This document shows positions 36,977-50,031 of a stretch of DNA of 64,000 bases, one piece after another; position 1 is the first letter of the stretch; each line of letters starts with the position of its first letter. A model generated the notes under the pieces. It worked only from the letters and a program-made list of their open reading frames with translations, searched no databases and had not been told where the DNA came from. A program made the position numbers and the translations under genes. Source of the stretch: Purshia tridentata (Eukaryota; Streptophyta; Magnoliopsida; Rosales; Rosaceae); NCBI GenBank assembly GCA_003254885.1, contig QANT01002834.1, positions 1-64,000 on the forward strand. The letters run 5' to 3'.

Positions 36977-39900
36977 TCAACAACATATTCGTAGGTAACC
37001 ATCTTCTGTTCCAACAAGAAACAATCTAGAGAAGGGTAAGATACTTATGCTTGATAAAACTGAAAAGTTTCTTGCTCCATGATCTGCCATGTAGAGGTTT
37101 TGACACGTAACCGCCTGCTGCCCATCCTGCCAAATGCCAAACACAAACTTACATTATTATTATGAAAAATAAAATAAAAAGTGAGAAATGGGAAGGAATT
37201 AGTCAATAAATTTTGACATCCATATGAATTCTTATTTTTAGTCGTGCAGATTATATATGCGTGCTTAACAAGAAATGGTGATAAGTTTTATGTTGTTTAC
37301 ATCATCAGCAGATCTGGATAAAGAAGAAATTCCAATCTTATTTCTGGCAATTGAAATAACATCTTGACCCCACACAGAGAAAGAAGATACACCATCTGTA
37401 TGGCCTCTAAAAATTTTGGGCTGAGATGGCGAATTCCTGCATAAGGAGGTGATGAGTTTAGTAAGAGCTTGATAATGCAACATCATTTTCATGGTGCTAG
37501 AACATAGATAAAGAAAAAATTACATATTATAGTAATACACACAGAATGAGTTCACTCTTACTGTAGGGATTACTAGCACCCAAATGATTTGGAAGTATTG
37601 AACAAATAAACTATTTTTATTTTATGAGAAATTGAACAAATAAACTATCATTAAAGAATTTATGCAATTACCTTCTCAAGTCCCAAATCCTTAAAGTCTT
37701 GTCAAGCGAGCTGGACACAAGCAAATGGTCCTCTGGTGCAGCCAACTGCATGAGTAAATGGTACATTAGAATTGAACTCACACTAAAGTGACGCTTTTCT
37801 CTAGCATTTTTGAAATACCTTTGTCACGTATCCATCATGCGCCCGCCAAGAGGAAATAACATTTCCACTTCTTGCATCGAATAACCTACAATGACCTGAA
37901 CTCAGTCCAGCTGCAATCCAAGATGGTGAAGAAGCTCCATCTGGTTGAATTTTGTCAGATCCACAGGAGCATATGGTAGAAACAAGAGAAGAATAACCGG
38001 ACTCCATAGAATCCCCCCTCCAAAGATGAAGCTTTTTCCCTCGGGCAACATCAATGAACCTGTAAGATTCAGGAACCTAAACTGCATCAAAACATTTTCT
38101 CATCTACATCAGCTTATAATGGGATGTCCATGTAGGTATTTACCTGAGAGAACCATTTCCAGTGCCAACGACAAGCATTTCACCAAATTCTGTTTGATGC
38201 ATACATGTATACAAGCTTCCATCAAATGCACCGGTCAATATTCCACTGGACAGTGTATTGGAACTGAGCATGTTAACCTGGTCAGTATTGACCCTGGAGG
38301 AAGAAGATGAAGGGCTTAAAATATGTGGAGAATCCAATGAGGGTTCAGAAAATACTGAAATTAGTTTCCCTGTGCGGCTATTCCAAACATGTATTGTTCC
38401 ATCGCAAGACGCAACTCTTCCACTAGACGACAAGACGCAAATGCTGTTCACAACCTAGAAGTCAAAAAGGAAATTAGAAAGCTGTGCCGACCATAAGCAT
38501 CGAAAACCATGACAGAACTTGGATCAGAAATATGTAATTCAGAACCTGATAGTTCCATGGCAAGATACACAGTTATCAAAGAGATGACTAGGAAATTAGG
38601 AATTATATAGTATAGAAGGTTTCAATTTAAGTTCAACAAAATAGTTTCAGCAAAAAAGGAAATTAAACAGAATATAATAAACAAACCTCTTCATGGCCGT
38701 AGTATCCAGACACACAATTAATTCTAGTTAGCTCCCATTTCTGAACAGTTCCTTTGAACCCTGCACCAATCCCTGCAGTAAAAACTGTACTTTCATCTGG
38801 GCAGACAGCTAAATATCTTAAGGCCCCTTGGTGCGCACGGACTGAGTGTATAACAGATGCTCTGATCCTCCATGGATGTTCATCTTTCACACCCCCAGCG
38901 CGCCCAAGAAAATCCGGCCCATCCCAGCTAGCAGCTGGACTAGGGAACCAAAACCAGGGCTCAAATTTAAGATTTGATGTTGCTGCATGCATTTCAGCAG
39001 GACTCTGATGCACATCATAAAACCGTTTTTGAGGCATCAAGTTTTTGGCACCTCTAGTTCCTTGTGATTGCGGAATTGACCATCCAACCCCATTAAGTAA
39101 CAGTTTAGCAGGACTGTATTCAGGAATTGAGCCCTTTCTGTACACAGGCCTTTTACTGAGTATAGTGTCTGAACCACTTCGAGACAATTCTCCTGTGTGT
39201 TCCCACTGAATCATGACAGGTTCAGAATATGAGGTGCAAAAGGTGTGGGTGTTGAGTTGGGTGCCTGTATATCTGTGTCTATGTGTGTGTATCTGTGTCA
39301 GTTGAGAGGGAATTGGGAGGGAGGGAAGAGAGAGAGTACATGTGAAAGAAAAATTCTCATATTAATGCCATGGTTAAAAGCAAAATGCTAGCTTACCTTC
39401 CAATTATGATACCGTAGAAGATATTGCTCAAGTAATAACCATGTTGCACAGCACTGACGAAGCTTCTCTATCCCCAGAAGGGATGCAAAAGAAGGATACA
39501 TAAGCAACCTGCCAACATCCTAGAAAAATCAACACATATTTGAGGAAAACAATAACATACGCAAAACTTAAATTCCAATGTAAACAGCTAATATGAACTG
39601 TGAAAAGCACTCACGCAAGGTCCATACGACTTTCAATCAGAGGCCCCCCATCAATTTTTGATTTTGAAAGCTTCAACCTTCTGCCAAAGGAAGAAGAAGC
39701 CTTGGCAGTTTCTTTTGAGAAAGCAAGCTCATCAAATAATTCTTTAAGTTGGGGTAAAACATGCAATGCCGTTAAATCAGGTCCTATCCGCTGACACACT
39801 GCCATTAGGGTTGTAGCAGCAACCTGGACAACAGAGGCATCATAGCTTTATTATTTGTAAATTATAGCAAATTGGCTCATTGGACTTTTGAAACAAGCAT

Positions 39901-42900
39901 GTGAATACATGCACATCACCTGAAGAACTCTATATTCCAAACTTGTCTGCATAAGAACCAGAACATGTAGGCAACTTGTATCCTGCGTAATATAAATATT
40001 TTATTATTTCTGAGAACATCCCAAGTTTTCAAATCAAATTAATACGAGAATCAAATCCCATACTTCAATTAGCTCCTTTACAACCACCTCCCTTGGCAAG
40101 AATGCAACTAGGCCATCTATTGTCGTTAAACAATCAATAAGGGCGAAAGCACTCCAGCTTTGGACAGGCTCAGGCTTATTCATAAGTGAAATGTCAATGC
40201 AGGAACGAGTTACATGTTTTAGCAATGGTAGCATCTGTCTGACAATGAAGCTCTCCCCCAACAGACCACCTGGAATTTCAGAGCATATAAGGCTTACAAG
40301 AAGAACATGCCAATTCCAGGAAATAACATATTACAATTCATTGAACATGAATACCAATTCGAACCAGCACATCAATTCCATCAGTACTGAGACCTTTCCC
40401 AAAGCATTGAATCAGAGGCAAGATTGTCTGGGGCAAGACTGATGGTTAGCATGATAATCCCAGTGAAAATTACATTTCTGTGAGTATTCGTTTGTCTGTG
40501 TATAAAGATGCATGGAAAATTTTAAATTTTATTATATTAAGTCATAAAGCAAGAATTCTGGGGCCAGTTTTAACCTGATGAATGGTAATAGGTATACCAA
40601 GCTCGTCACTGGAGCCAATCAGCAGCACAGAAGCAGCAGCTGCTGAACTCTTATGAGCAGCAGCATACAAGTTTGATATAACAAGAGGATGTACAGTTTC
40701 CAGATATGCTTGTTTGCCAATTCGATTCCATATCTCTTGAACAAAAGAGTCTTGTAGAATAGAAACCTTTAAATGTGAATAACCTGTAGTCTGAAACAAA
40801 GCCCTCTATAAGTAAGAATTTCAAAAAGAAAGTTCCACATAAAAGTGAATAAAAACAAAGCTAAAAAACTAGCCTGTAAAATCCTCTGGATGGCCGGCAA
40901 GACTATTGTCTTTACTGCTTTAGGTGTCAAACTTTTAATAAATTCTTTTAGTAGTGTATAAGCCCATTCCGCTTCAGTATCTGACAAAGGAGTCACTACA
41001 AGCGATAAGCAATAAGGAGCACACATTTCAGCTGCAAATGTTCCCATTGCCTTGAGGACTCCTTGCTTTGCAAAATTTGCAGCATAATGGAGACAAGATC
41101 CATGTTTAGCCAGAAGCTGCAGTGGGGCAAGAAACAAGTACGATGCCTTGATCGTGGTAGGAAAATAAGGTGATTCCAAAAGACATTTGGCTGATGGCCT
41201 CCTAATTTTCATCACAAACATACACACACACAGAGTGAGACAGCAGGGAAAACTCAAAGCCCTACAATATATGGAATAGCATATAGTATCATATTTAAAA
41301 ATTGAAAAATGAGACTAGTACCTCATGCAATCCTTTTGAATGCAGGCTTCAACGAGTAATTTAGTGTGAGGAGGAAGTTCAAGCATCAATCCAGGTAAGA
41401 CACCACTATCCAAGTACATGGCCAATGAGGCTGGATCAAAAAGTGGCCGCCTCAAATGAAGTTCTGCTAAGAGACAACCAACAGAAAATAAGTCCCTTGC
41501 AACGTCTTCAGAAAAACTCTTTAAACAAGATGATTTCTGCCTCCAAAGCAATAGCTCTTGATATCCCATGGAACCTTCATCCTCCACCTCAATATGCTCA
41601 AGAAGATAACTTGTATCAATATGTAATGGCAACTGGTTTTTCTTAGTGTGAGATGTTCGAGGTATACTATCCCTAACATTCTCGCCTGATGGCTCTTCTG
41701 CAGGAGCAATGTCCTTCACAAATTCTAGATGGTAGCCATAAAGGGCACTCAAATGCTTAGCATGTTCGCAAAAGGCAGATGCGTCTTCCAATTCTTGCAA
41801 ATAAGCTGTTCCAGATAGGACAGAACTCTCACTCCTTACTTCATTCACTTTCCCATGATACAAAGCTGAATCATTGGTGCTATGACATGTTTTCCGTATT
41901 GCACCTCGACGCATAGGGTGAGGTTGAGTAAAAAGCTGACGGCGTCCCACTGGCCTTGGCATCATGGGCTCTGATGAAGGAAGCATTACATTCTTTGCAG
42001 CAACAGCTGCCTGACCTGACATCTTGTAACCAAAAGTGATATCGATCCAGTGATGGAGTTGGTGGGAGACCCAATCGCTTTCTAAAGCATCACGATGCAA
42101 TTTAATGAATTCCTCAGGCCCACATGCCCATGCAGGTACAGCCAAGTCAGTCATACCAGCATGAAGTGAATTAAAAATTTGGGGATCACAGTAAAACTCT
42201 GGAATGCACTCATCAGGAGTCCATTGATACAGTCTTTGCATGGTAGAAGGATATTCGTTAGGTTCATAGACTGAGCGAACAGCCGTACGTAGAACACTCA
42301 AAGGTAACCTCCTTGCTTTATAACTGCAGACAGCCAATTCAGAAAGACATTCATCAGATACATGATGTGGAAACTCTGATGTTGAATAGGTGAAGTCCAA
42401 CTGTTCATCACCTTTAGCCAACCGCCATTTACTCTTGTTTAAATCCCGCCACCCAGCATCAGAATTCTCATCAGGTTTCGTGCTAAAATCGATTACCCAT
42501 GGCATCACCGTATGAAATGTGTGGTCACCCCACCTTCTCCCAGCTAATCTATTTAAGATGAGTAGATACTCAAAATTGCTGATCTCTCCTCTCCACCACT
42601 GATTAAAGTCACGATGCCAGTCTATAGACGGGGAAAGCTTCAAATCAGCATAAAGACCTTGAGAAGGACAACCTGCTACAGAGCAACCTACCTTTTCAGG
42701 TACAGTGACTGTGCATCCATAACCTCTTGTACTTGAATTAAATCCTACCACAGGCTTATCACCAATGCACAGCCAAGACCAGCATGATTCAGTAAGCATT
42801 ACACTGGATGGACATACATTGCCATGGGCAACCCCTAGGCCATGAATATAAGCTAAAGCTGAGAGTAACTGATATATAAGAAACCTTATATGCCAGTCAG

Positions 42901-43972
42901 ACTTTAATGCATCGGGGCTATAGTGGAGAATGTTTTCTAAGGTATATGGAGTTTTGGGAAGAATTATATCAATGCAACCAGATGTTTTAACCATCCCAAG
43001 TATGGGAGCAACATTTGGATGCCTCAAGGAACCAGGGCACCAATTCTCATCAAAAGAAGGTACCCCAAGCAAATTAAGGAAATTAACACTATCTCTTCCT
43101 GAAGCTTTCCCTTCAATCAAGAGACTAAGTGAGTTCAATACGTGATCTTCCAGAGACCCAGACAAAAAGTCGGAAGCAAGCTCTTCGAAAATGGTGTATG
43201 AACAAATGCCAACATGAATAATCGGTGCCAATGCGTTGATTACCCTTGAGCAAGAAAACCTACTAGAATGGTTACAGGTAGAACTTTGTAGCAATGCTTT
43301 TGAGCTGCCATTTGATAAACACTGAGGCTCGTTCAATAAAGAATCCAATTTAAGTTTTGGGTCACTTTGAATTTCAGAATTGACCTCTTCACCTTGAGTT
43401 ACTGTAGAAGAAGTGATCATATCACCATTCCCAAGATCACTGCAGCCCTCGGCATTATCCAGGATATATTCATCACTGAAAAAATAATTCAAAAACCAAA
43501 ATAGTTTCTCATCCTTAACCATATACAACAGACAAACACTGAGTATGTTCTATCAGATTATACAAAACCAATGTAATACTATTATATTATTAAAACTTTA
43601 AATTCTGAAATTGTTAGAATACGAACAATTAGAATGAGATTGAGCTGAGAGATAGATGAGGATCTTACACATATTTGGTCAAGCAATCATGGTCGTAAGT
43701 GGGTAGATATTTCAGTAAAAACTGAGGAGATGAAGCAGCTTCCCCACTTGAATTAGACAACTGCAAAGACCAATAATGAATTTGAGTATTAAAGCATAGA
43801 GATCAGAGAGTGAGTGAGTGAGTGAGTGAGAGAGAGGAGGTTGGACCTGAACAACAGCAGTGGAGCCGAAAGGGAGAGCTGAATCGGAGAGTCCACAGAT
43901 GAAATCGAGTTTGTCGGAGAATTCGGACTGAATCCGACGTTCGAGACAGTCGAAGCACATTTGATGTGCCAT
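36977..43972 (-). CDS. GFS12: GFS12: pseudokinase-BEACH-WD40 trafficking protein
   Basis: About 16 exons, from MAHQMCFDCLERRIQ (ATG at 43972) to a TGA at 36977-36979 after FLVGTEDGYLRICC. Order: a kinase-like segment (LRHPNVAPILGMVK, QLLSALAYIHGLGVAHGNV) in the 2.15-kb exon 3 (about 41329-43481); a BEACH domain (FNQWWRGEISNFEYLLILN to about GRRWGDHTFHTVMPWVIDFS and SLHAGMTDLAVPAWA); a second kinase-like segment (DLFSVGCLLAELHLRRPLFD); a helical middle; and C-terminal WD40 repeats (GTIHVWNSRTGKL, DKTLRIWDLRR, FRGHTDGVSSFSVWG). Family: Arabidopsis GREEN FLUORESCENT SEED 12 and animal WDR81, involved in endosomal and vacuolar sorting. The catalytic HRD is HGN, so no kinase activity is expected. 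Confidence 0.93.
43806..43836. repeat. GAGT tetranucleotide microsatellite in GFS12 intron 1
   Basis: Runs of GAGT or GTGA followed by GAGAGAGG, between exons 1 and 2. Confidence 0.85.
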
Positions 43973-45326
43973 CGTAATTGGGCTTCTTCAGTTCAGTTCA
44001 ATTCTTCTTTTCATCTATTTCGAGCTTTTGCTCTTTACCGGTTCTCACTTCTCACTTCAACGCTTTAAGTTTGATCGATAGGTGCCGTGCCAACACAACT
44101 AACTGGAAACTAGAAACACCCCCAGACACTTCAACGCTTCGTCATTTATGTACCAAGTTGTATTTACCTTCCTCTCCCTCCAAACTTCATTTTTGTTTAT
44201 TTAATAAATTTTTTTTTTTTTTTTGTAGAATTGTTCTATTGTCACTTAATAAAATTACTCAACACATTTAAGTACCCAATTACTCTAAGCTTGGGAAGTC
44301 TATTTATATGGAATGAATATCGAGCTCTATTTTACTCTAATATCATTGTATTAAAATGACAAGATAATATACTCTTTAATACTCTTCAGTCCAACACTTT
44401 CACCAACTTTTCTTTGACAGTTTAGGCACTTGTGTTTACCTTCCTCTCTTTCTAAACTTCTTTTTTATTTTCACTTTATAAATTTCTCAACACTTCAAAA
44501 GTACCCAAAACCCAAAATTCGTACGAGTAGAGAGTGAAGGAAAGAGAGGGAAGTTGAATACTTCCCTCACCTAGATCATATGAGATGGAAGAGTGAATTT
44601 TAAATTCAACTTCAAGGAGATATCATGGTTCTATTCGACTACCATATCAAGCAAGTTTTTATGTCACTGCAGAGTTTATTGTAAGAACTTTGTATGAAAA
44701 TGTTAATCGGTAGATTTTCTTTGTTACCAAAAAACAAATGACTTATCTTCTTTCCTTTGTATTTCGTTCTTTAAAAACAAATTACTCTTGATGTGCTTAT
44801 CGACATGGCCAGCTGGACTAAAGGAGAGCTGGTTAGAAGAAGGGAGGAGAGAGGACATGAGAGAGGTGAGAAAAAGATGAAGGAAATTGTAAAATTTTAA
44901 ATATTAACTTGTAGTTTTAATTTTTTTTTAAATCCTCTATACTCCTTTCCTCGCCCTGCTTATCTCACTCCCCTTTATCTTGCACCTCTTAGCTATCCCT
45001 ATCCATCCCTCTTTAATTAGAAAAACCGAAAACAAAAAACAAATTATAACAAATGGCTGAGGAAAAAAAAGTTAAAGAAAACAAAGGGAGACGGGGAGAC
45101 GGGAAGTGCAACCTTTGACTTCTAGACACGAACGTTGACACTCAAAACACTGTATATCACAATTTTAGTCTCAAAAGTCGAATGATTGGAAAATTGAAGT
45201 AATCCAACTTGGGTCACATCTTCACAATACAAACTCACAATACACACATTTCGTCTTCTTTGGCCAAATCACAATGCACACTTTGATCCTCCAAACGTCA
45301 CACAAAAAGTCATAAATAAGAAATTC
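43973..45326. other. Spacer between GFS12 promoter and ACLA 3' end
   Basis: 1.35 kb, no gene. Promoter and leader of GFS12 and 3' UTR of ACLA (both minus strand). Two related short blocks containing TTTACCTTCCTCTC (about 44165 and 44438) hint at an old local duplication. Confidence 0.65.
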
Positions 45327-48300
45327 TCACGCTTCACCCATGATACACTCAATTGCTTGCTTGCAAATTCCCGTCATTGTTGCCTCAGGCCCATAAACCT
45401 GCATTGAGAAAAAAAACAAAACAAAACAAAAATAAAAAGGCATAGTCAAGCAGCTCATTGAGAAACAATGTCAGGCTTGCAGTTGGAGCCTACAAGTTAA
45501 CAACAATTTGCAACTTTGCAATCGCAAAGTCTGGAAATCAGATAATAGCAAGTCTACATATGTTATTCGCTAAAATTATTTGGGTATATAAAGTAGGTAA
45601 TCAAACATCCTTTACTTCACCCAATTAGAACTGATATAATATGTCAACCAGAATTCCATTGCATACCTCAAGAGGAACTCCAAGTTCCTCTCCCAATGCA
45701 CGCATCTTTGCCAAACCAGTTTGATAGTTTGGACCACCCCTTCTCACAAAAAGATGCATTCTTGCTGCTTTTAGCTTGGATTCCTTTCATGTCACAGAAG
45801 AGAGATATAATTTGAGCATACAAAACTACAAGAAAGAAACAAAGTGAATTTCTGAGATATGAATGTGACAGTACCTTCTCCCTGAGGGCTCTAATAATTC
45901 CATTAAATGTAGCAGCAACATCTGTAAAATTAGCTATACCACCTCCAATTAGAAGAGCTCTTTTACGACCATCTGGATCCGCAGTTGCACACTGCAATAC
46001 AAGAGAATTTTATTGCCAGCTAGTATATGCTACATGTAACAGTTGCAACTCCAGTAGTCAGAAGAAGTAAATATGTTCGTGCATGTGTGTGTGAGAGAGA
46101 GAGAGATCATATAACAAGTGCTTCTTACATCAATCACAACTCTCGCATATTGCAACACCTCTTCCTCATTTGGAGCTCCACTATACTCTGCATAATTTCC
46201 AAGTTCTGAAGCATAACCCAAATCTCCTACCTAATCCAATAAAGATACCATAATAGACCACAAGACAAGCACAAAGGTTCTCAAAATTCAGAGAAAAAGG
46301 GGGAAGAAAGAGCCATGAGTGCACATTTTCAATCAGAAATGATGCACTAAAACAGAAAATGGAGATAAAAAATTGAACAAGGTGCTGCAGGAAGAGAAAA
46401 GACATATGGTGGCAACGGATCAAGCTTCTCACAGTATCAGCATAAATGACACTTGCACCACCTCCAGCTACCATGGTCCAGATGCGTCCTTTTGGGTTCA
46501 ACACAGTGAATTTTAAGGATGCACTTGTCTGCAATAACATGGAACCTTAGTGCGAGCAACCCATAAAAGGTATCATGAATGCTTATAGTAAATTTGAAAT
46601 AGATCATAATATCTTATACAGCTAAACTTTTCATCCAAAGAATGATTAAATTTTCACCTTTTCATCCAACGAATGAATGAATGTTTCTGTAGGACTTAAA
46701 ACTCTACCAAAAGGCAGCGGAAACTCCACATTACCCCATCTGAACAGTATTACACATATTTGTAAGAGGGAAAATCAAACCAAAAATAGTAATTAGAAAA
46801 AGATATAGTTAAATGATTGCAAAACATTCAACAGAAGCATACTTATTGAAGTTCTTGAAAGCAGCAGTGTCATCTAGCTCCCCCCTCATATCTAATGGAT
46901 AAGGTTCATTGTTAACCAAGGTAAACGGGTTCATTTCCAGGAAGCTAAAATCCAGATCTGCAGAGGGAATCATGAATGTGAATAACCTCAGCAACATATT
47001 TAATAGATGGGATCAAGCTAATCACAGTATTATGATGTAGTAAAGCCACCAGTTTTCTATCTTTACACATTTCATACCCTGAAATACAGCAAATACGCCC
47101 TTTATGAAATCCCCAATTATCTCCCGGACCTGTAACAGAAGAATACATTAAGCAGAGATCCTCATAGCGCCAAAAAATTGTAATTTAGAGAATGTGTTGC
47201 AGAGAAATAAAATGCTGATATCAGAGAGAAACGTACTAACATGACTGAAGAGAAATACACGAGAAGTATACCTAAAAAACCTGTGCCTTTATGCTATTCA
47301 ATGAACAGACGTCAATCCACAACTATATCTTAATGTTATTCCCAGTGCCAGAAGTAAATTTAAAATAGTACAGTGGTTGGTTTGGCCTTCACATTCAAAA
47401 TTTCACGAGAGTCCACATTCTTGTTTAGGTCCTAATTCCTAAAGATATATGCTCATCTTATTATCATGCTGACGCATTTGCAACAACAGAGTTTCAAGCT
47501 TAACAAGGAGATGGATAAGAAAAATGTCAGGCACACGCACACCTCCAGTGGAAGAGTGGCAATCAGAGGAGCACAAGCCTCATTTGTAAATCCTAATTCC
47601 TAAAGATATATGCTCATCTTATTATCATGCTGACGCATTTGCAACAACAGAGTTTCAAGCTTAACAAGGAGATGGATAAGAAAAATGTCAGGCACACGCA
47701 CACCTCCAGTGGAAGAGTGGCAATCAGAGGAGCACAAGCCTCATTTGTAAATGACTTCTCGGTCGGAAGAAATATAGTCTTAACCTACACAATCAAAATC
47801 ATATAAACAGTAATTAGCACAAACAACCAAGCAGAACACACTATCCTGCACAACACTCAAAGAAAGCAAAATCAACAAACACAATACCTTGTCCCAGTTC
47901 TCTTCAATTTCAATACCTCCACACTCCGAAAAGCTTATACTTGATCCGAGCCTTTCGGACACAATCGAGAGGTAAAATTCTTGATCATGAGGCACAAATG
48001 GCTCCACTATGAACGTTGATATAGGCGCCTTACAACCTCCCATCTCAACCTTTATTCAAAATTCAAGTCAAACTCATCAAACCAAATATCTCAAACGCCA
48101 AATTTCGAAGTCTTAGGGTTTTCAATCAACGAATGAAACTGAAATCGGAATATATTTACCTCCTTACCAAGACGCCGCTTGACAAACTCGGCAACCTGAG
48201 CCATATCCAAATTGAGCGCAACGAGACCGCTCTTCCCGCGCTTCCCGAACAACATGTCGGGCTTCACCACCAGTCTCGTCGACGACAACCACGTCTCTTT

Positions 48301-48435
48301 GTTCGCCAATTCGATGAAGTCCGTCGACTCCGTCACCTGAGCAGAGTTGATCTGTAGGTCTATCCCTGCGATTCGTTTCAGGTGCTGTTTGAGCAGTCGC
48401 TTCGAATCGTACTCTCTGATCTTCTTCCGAGCCAT
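45327..48435 (-). CDS. ACLA: ATP-citrate lyase subunit A
   Basis: Multi-exon gene of about 420 residues. Exon 1 is 48160-48435 ([19 protein letters not shown]), exon 2 47888-48049, exon 3 47704-47784; the stop follows CIMGEA. Plants split ATP-citrate lyase into ACLA and ACLB, which together cleave cytosolic citrate to acetyl-CoA and oxaloacetate for wax, flavonoid and sterol synthesis. Visible: the ATP-grasp N-terminal half with [27 protein letters not shown], and the citrate-binding part [20 protein letters not shown] and [15 protein letters not shown]. Part of exon 3 and its donor have been duplicated into the next intron. It faces SRP19 divergently. Confidence 0.96.
47430..47751 (-). repeat. 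161-bp identical tandem duplication containing part of ACLA exon 3
   Basis: Copies 47430-47590 and 47591-47751 show no difference by eye. The copy at 47591-47751 contains the real 3' end of exon 3 and its donor. The copy at 47430-47590 puts 48 bp of the same exon ([16 protein letters not shown]) and an intact donor in the intron. Confidence 0.95.
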
Positions 48436-49360
48436 CTGAACCGTCCGATCACGCCGGAGGTGTTTGTTTGGTCGAGTCTGGTCTGGTGTGGTAGTGAAGA
48501 AGAAGAAGAAGCAGAAGAAGAATGAAAAATACGGTTGGCAGGTAGCGAGTGTACCGTGTTTGGATTAGACGCGCGTCGACAGGTCACAATCTACACGCGC
48601 CAGAGTATTAGCTAGAATGCGTCATAGGTGCATCTTCCGGCCTCGTGTCTTCACCAGACGTGGTAGTTTACATGCGTACGCGCGGAACTGTGGCGGGAAG
48701 TCCAAGGCAGATTGTGTTTTATATGCTACTGGGCCGCCAGCCAACCCCAAATGGATCTTAATACATGGGCCTGAGAACTTTAATGGATTCACTGAGGCCC
48801 AATTAAATGAGCCTTGAACTCTGGTCGGAGAGGTACGCTCATTCTTCGCCTCTGTAGACCACGGGGACTGTCTTCTTCATTGAAGGTCCAGATTCCAGTA
48901 TCAATCTCGCATATTACGACTTGCTGTTCAAACGCCCAGATTACCTGTTTTCGGAAGTTCTGGTAAATTTCAGATCATACATTGAACTCCATTCAATGGC
49001 CCGAATTGCTTTTTTCCTCTGTTTTTTTTTTCCCCATTTTTAATTGCTATTTAGACCTGAATTAGGGTTTAAAAACACTGTATAATTCATTTCAGTGAGT
49101 AACTCCATATATGCATACCTTTTTGGACCTGAATTTACCAGAATATATGTAGAAATCTATAGTCAATGAGTATATAAATTTAGTTAGGATTGCTGAAATT
49201 ATATTACTTATAGCGTTAATTGAAAATTATGAACTTTTTCCCATTTAATTTATCAGTTTTTTTTTTTTGTTTATTCGTGTTTAGGAAGGAAAGAAATGTA
49301 ATGGGTTTGTCTTGGCCTGTTGATTTATGTTTTTCTTATAGGATTTTTCTTATCTGAGAC
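48436..49360. promoter_or_regulatory. Divergent ACLA/SRP19 promoter region
   Basis: 925 bp between two start codons pointing away from each other. Three TGGGCC-type site II motifs lie close together (about 48730, 48767, 48794). On the SRP19 side a CTG/GTAAAT donor (intron from 48963) and TTCTTATAG acceptor (to 49341) suggest a leader intron of 379 bp. The ACLA leader contains a GAAGAAGAAG run near 48497-48523. Confidence 0.6.
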
Positions 49361-50000
49361 ATGGATAGAGACAGCCCCAATATAAAGAGATGGATTGTGT
49401 TTTATCCAGTTTATATTAACTCAAAGAAAACTGTAGCTGAAGGGAGACGAATTGGTGTTGACAAAGCATGTGAGAATCCTACTTGCGCTGAGATTGCTGA
49501 TTGCTGCAGCCATCTCAAACTCTTACATGCAATTGAGGTTTGTTGCTACTACATTTGCACCATCTTTATCCTAAGCTTTTATGGGTATTGAGTCCCAGTG
49601 GTGGGTTTGAGTTACACTAATATATATGTTTTGTGTGTTTGGCTGTTGTAGATTGATAAGGCTTATCCACGTGATTTCATGCAAGTAGGGAGAGTGAGGG
49701 TATTGCTGAAAAAGGAAGATGGAAGTCCATATAATCCAGCCATTGCTTCCAGTAAGGATTGCTTTATTTCTGCTGCATTTACCATTAACTTTGTAGCCTT
49801 CACTAATTACCAAACACTTCTTTGATATATACCTCTAATCTGATCATTTAACAGTGGTTAGAAATACAAGTGCTATTTTAACTGAAATGATCTTGGCATG
49901 AACCTATGAGTTTGAGTTTCTCAATAGTTATTTGCTATTTAAGAGCATGAATTTTAACAAAAGCATTTGTGAATAGTTGTCTTCCAGTGCTCTCTCTCTA

Positions 50001-50031
<31 letters not shown>

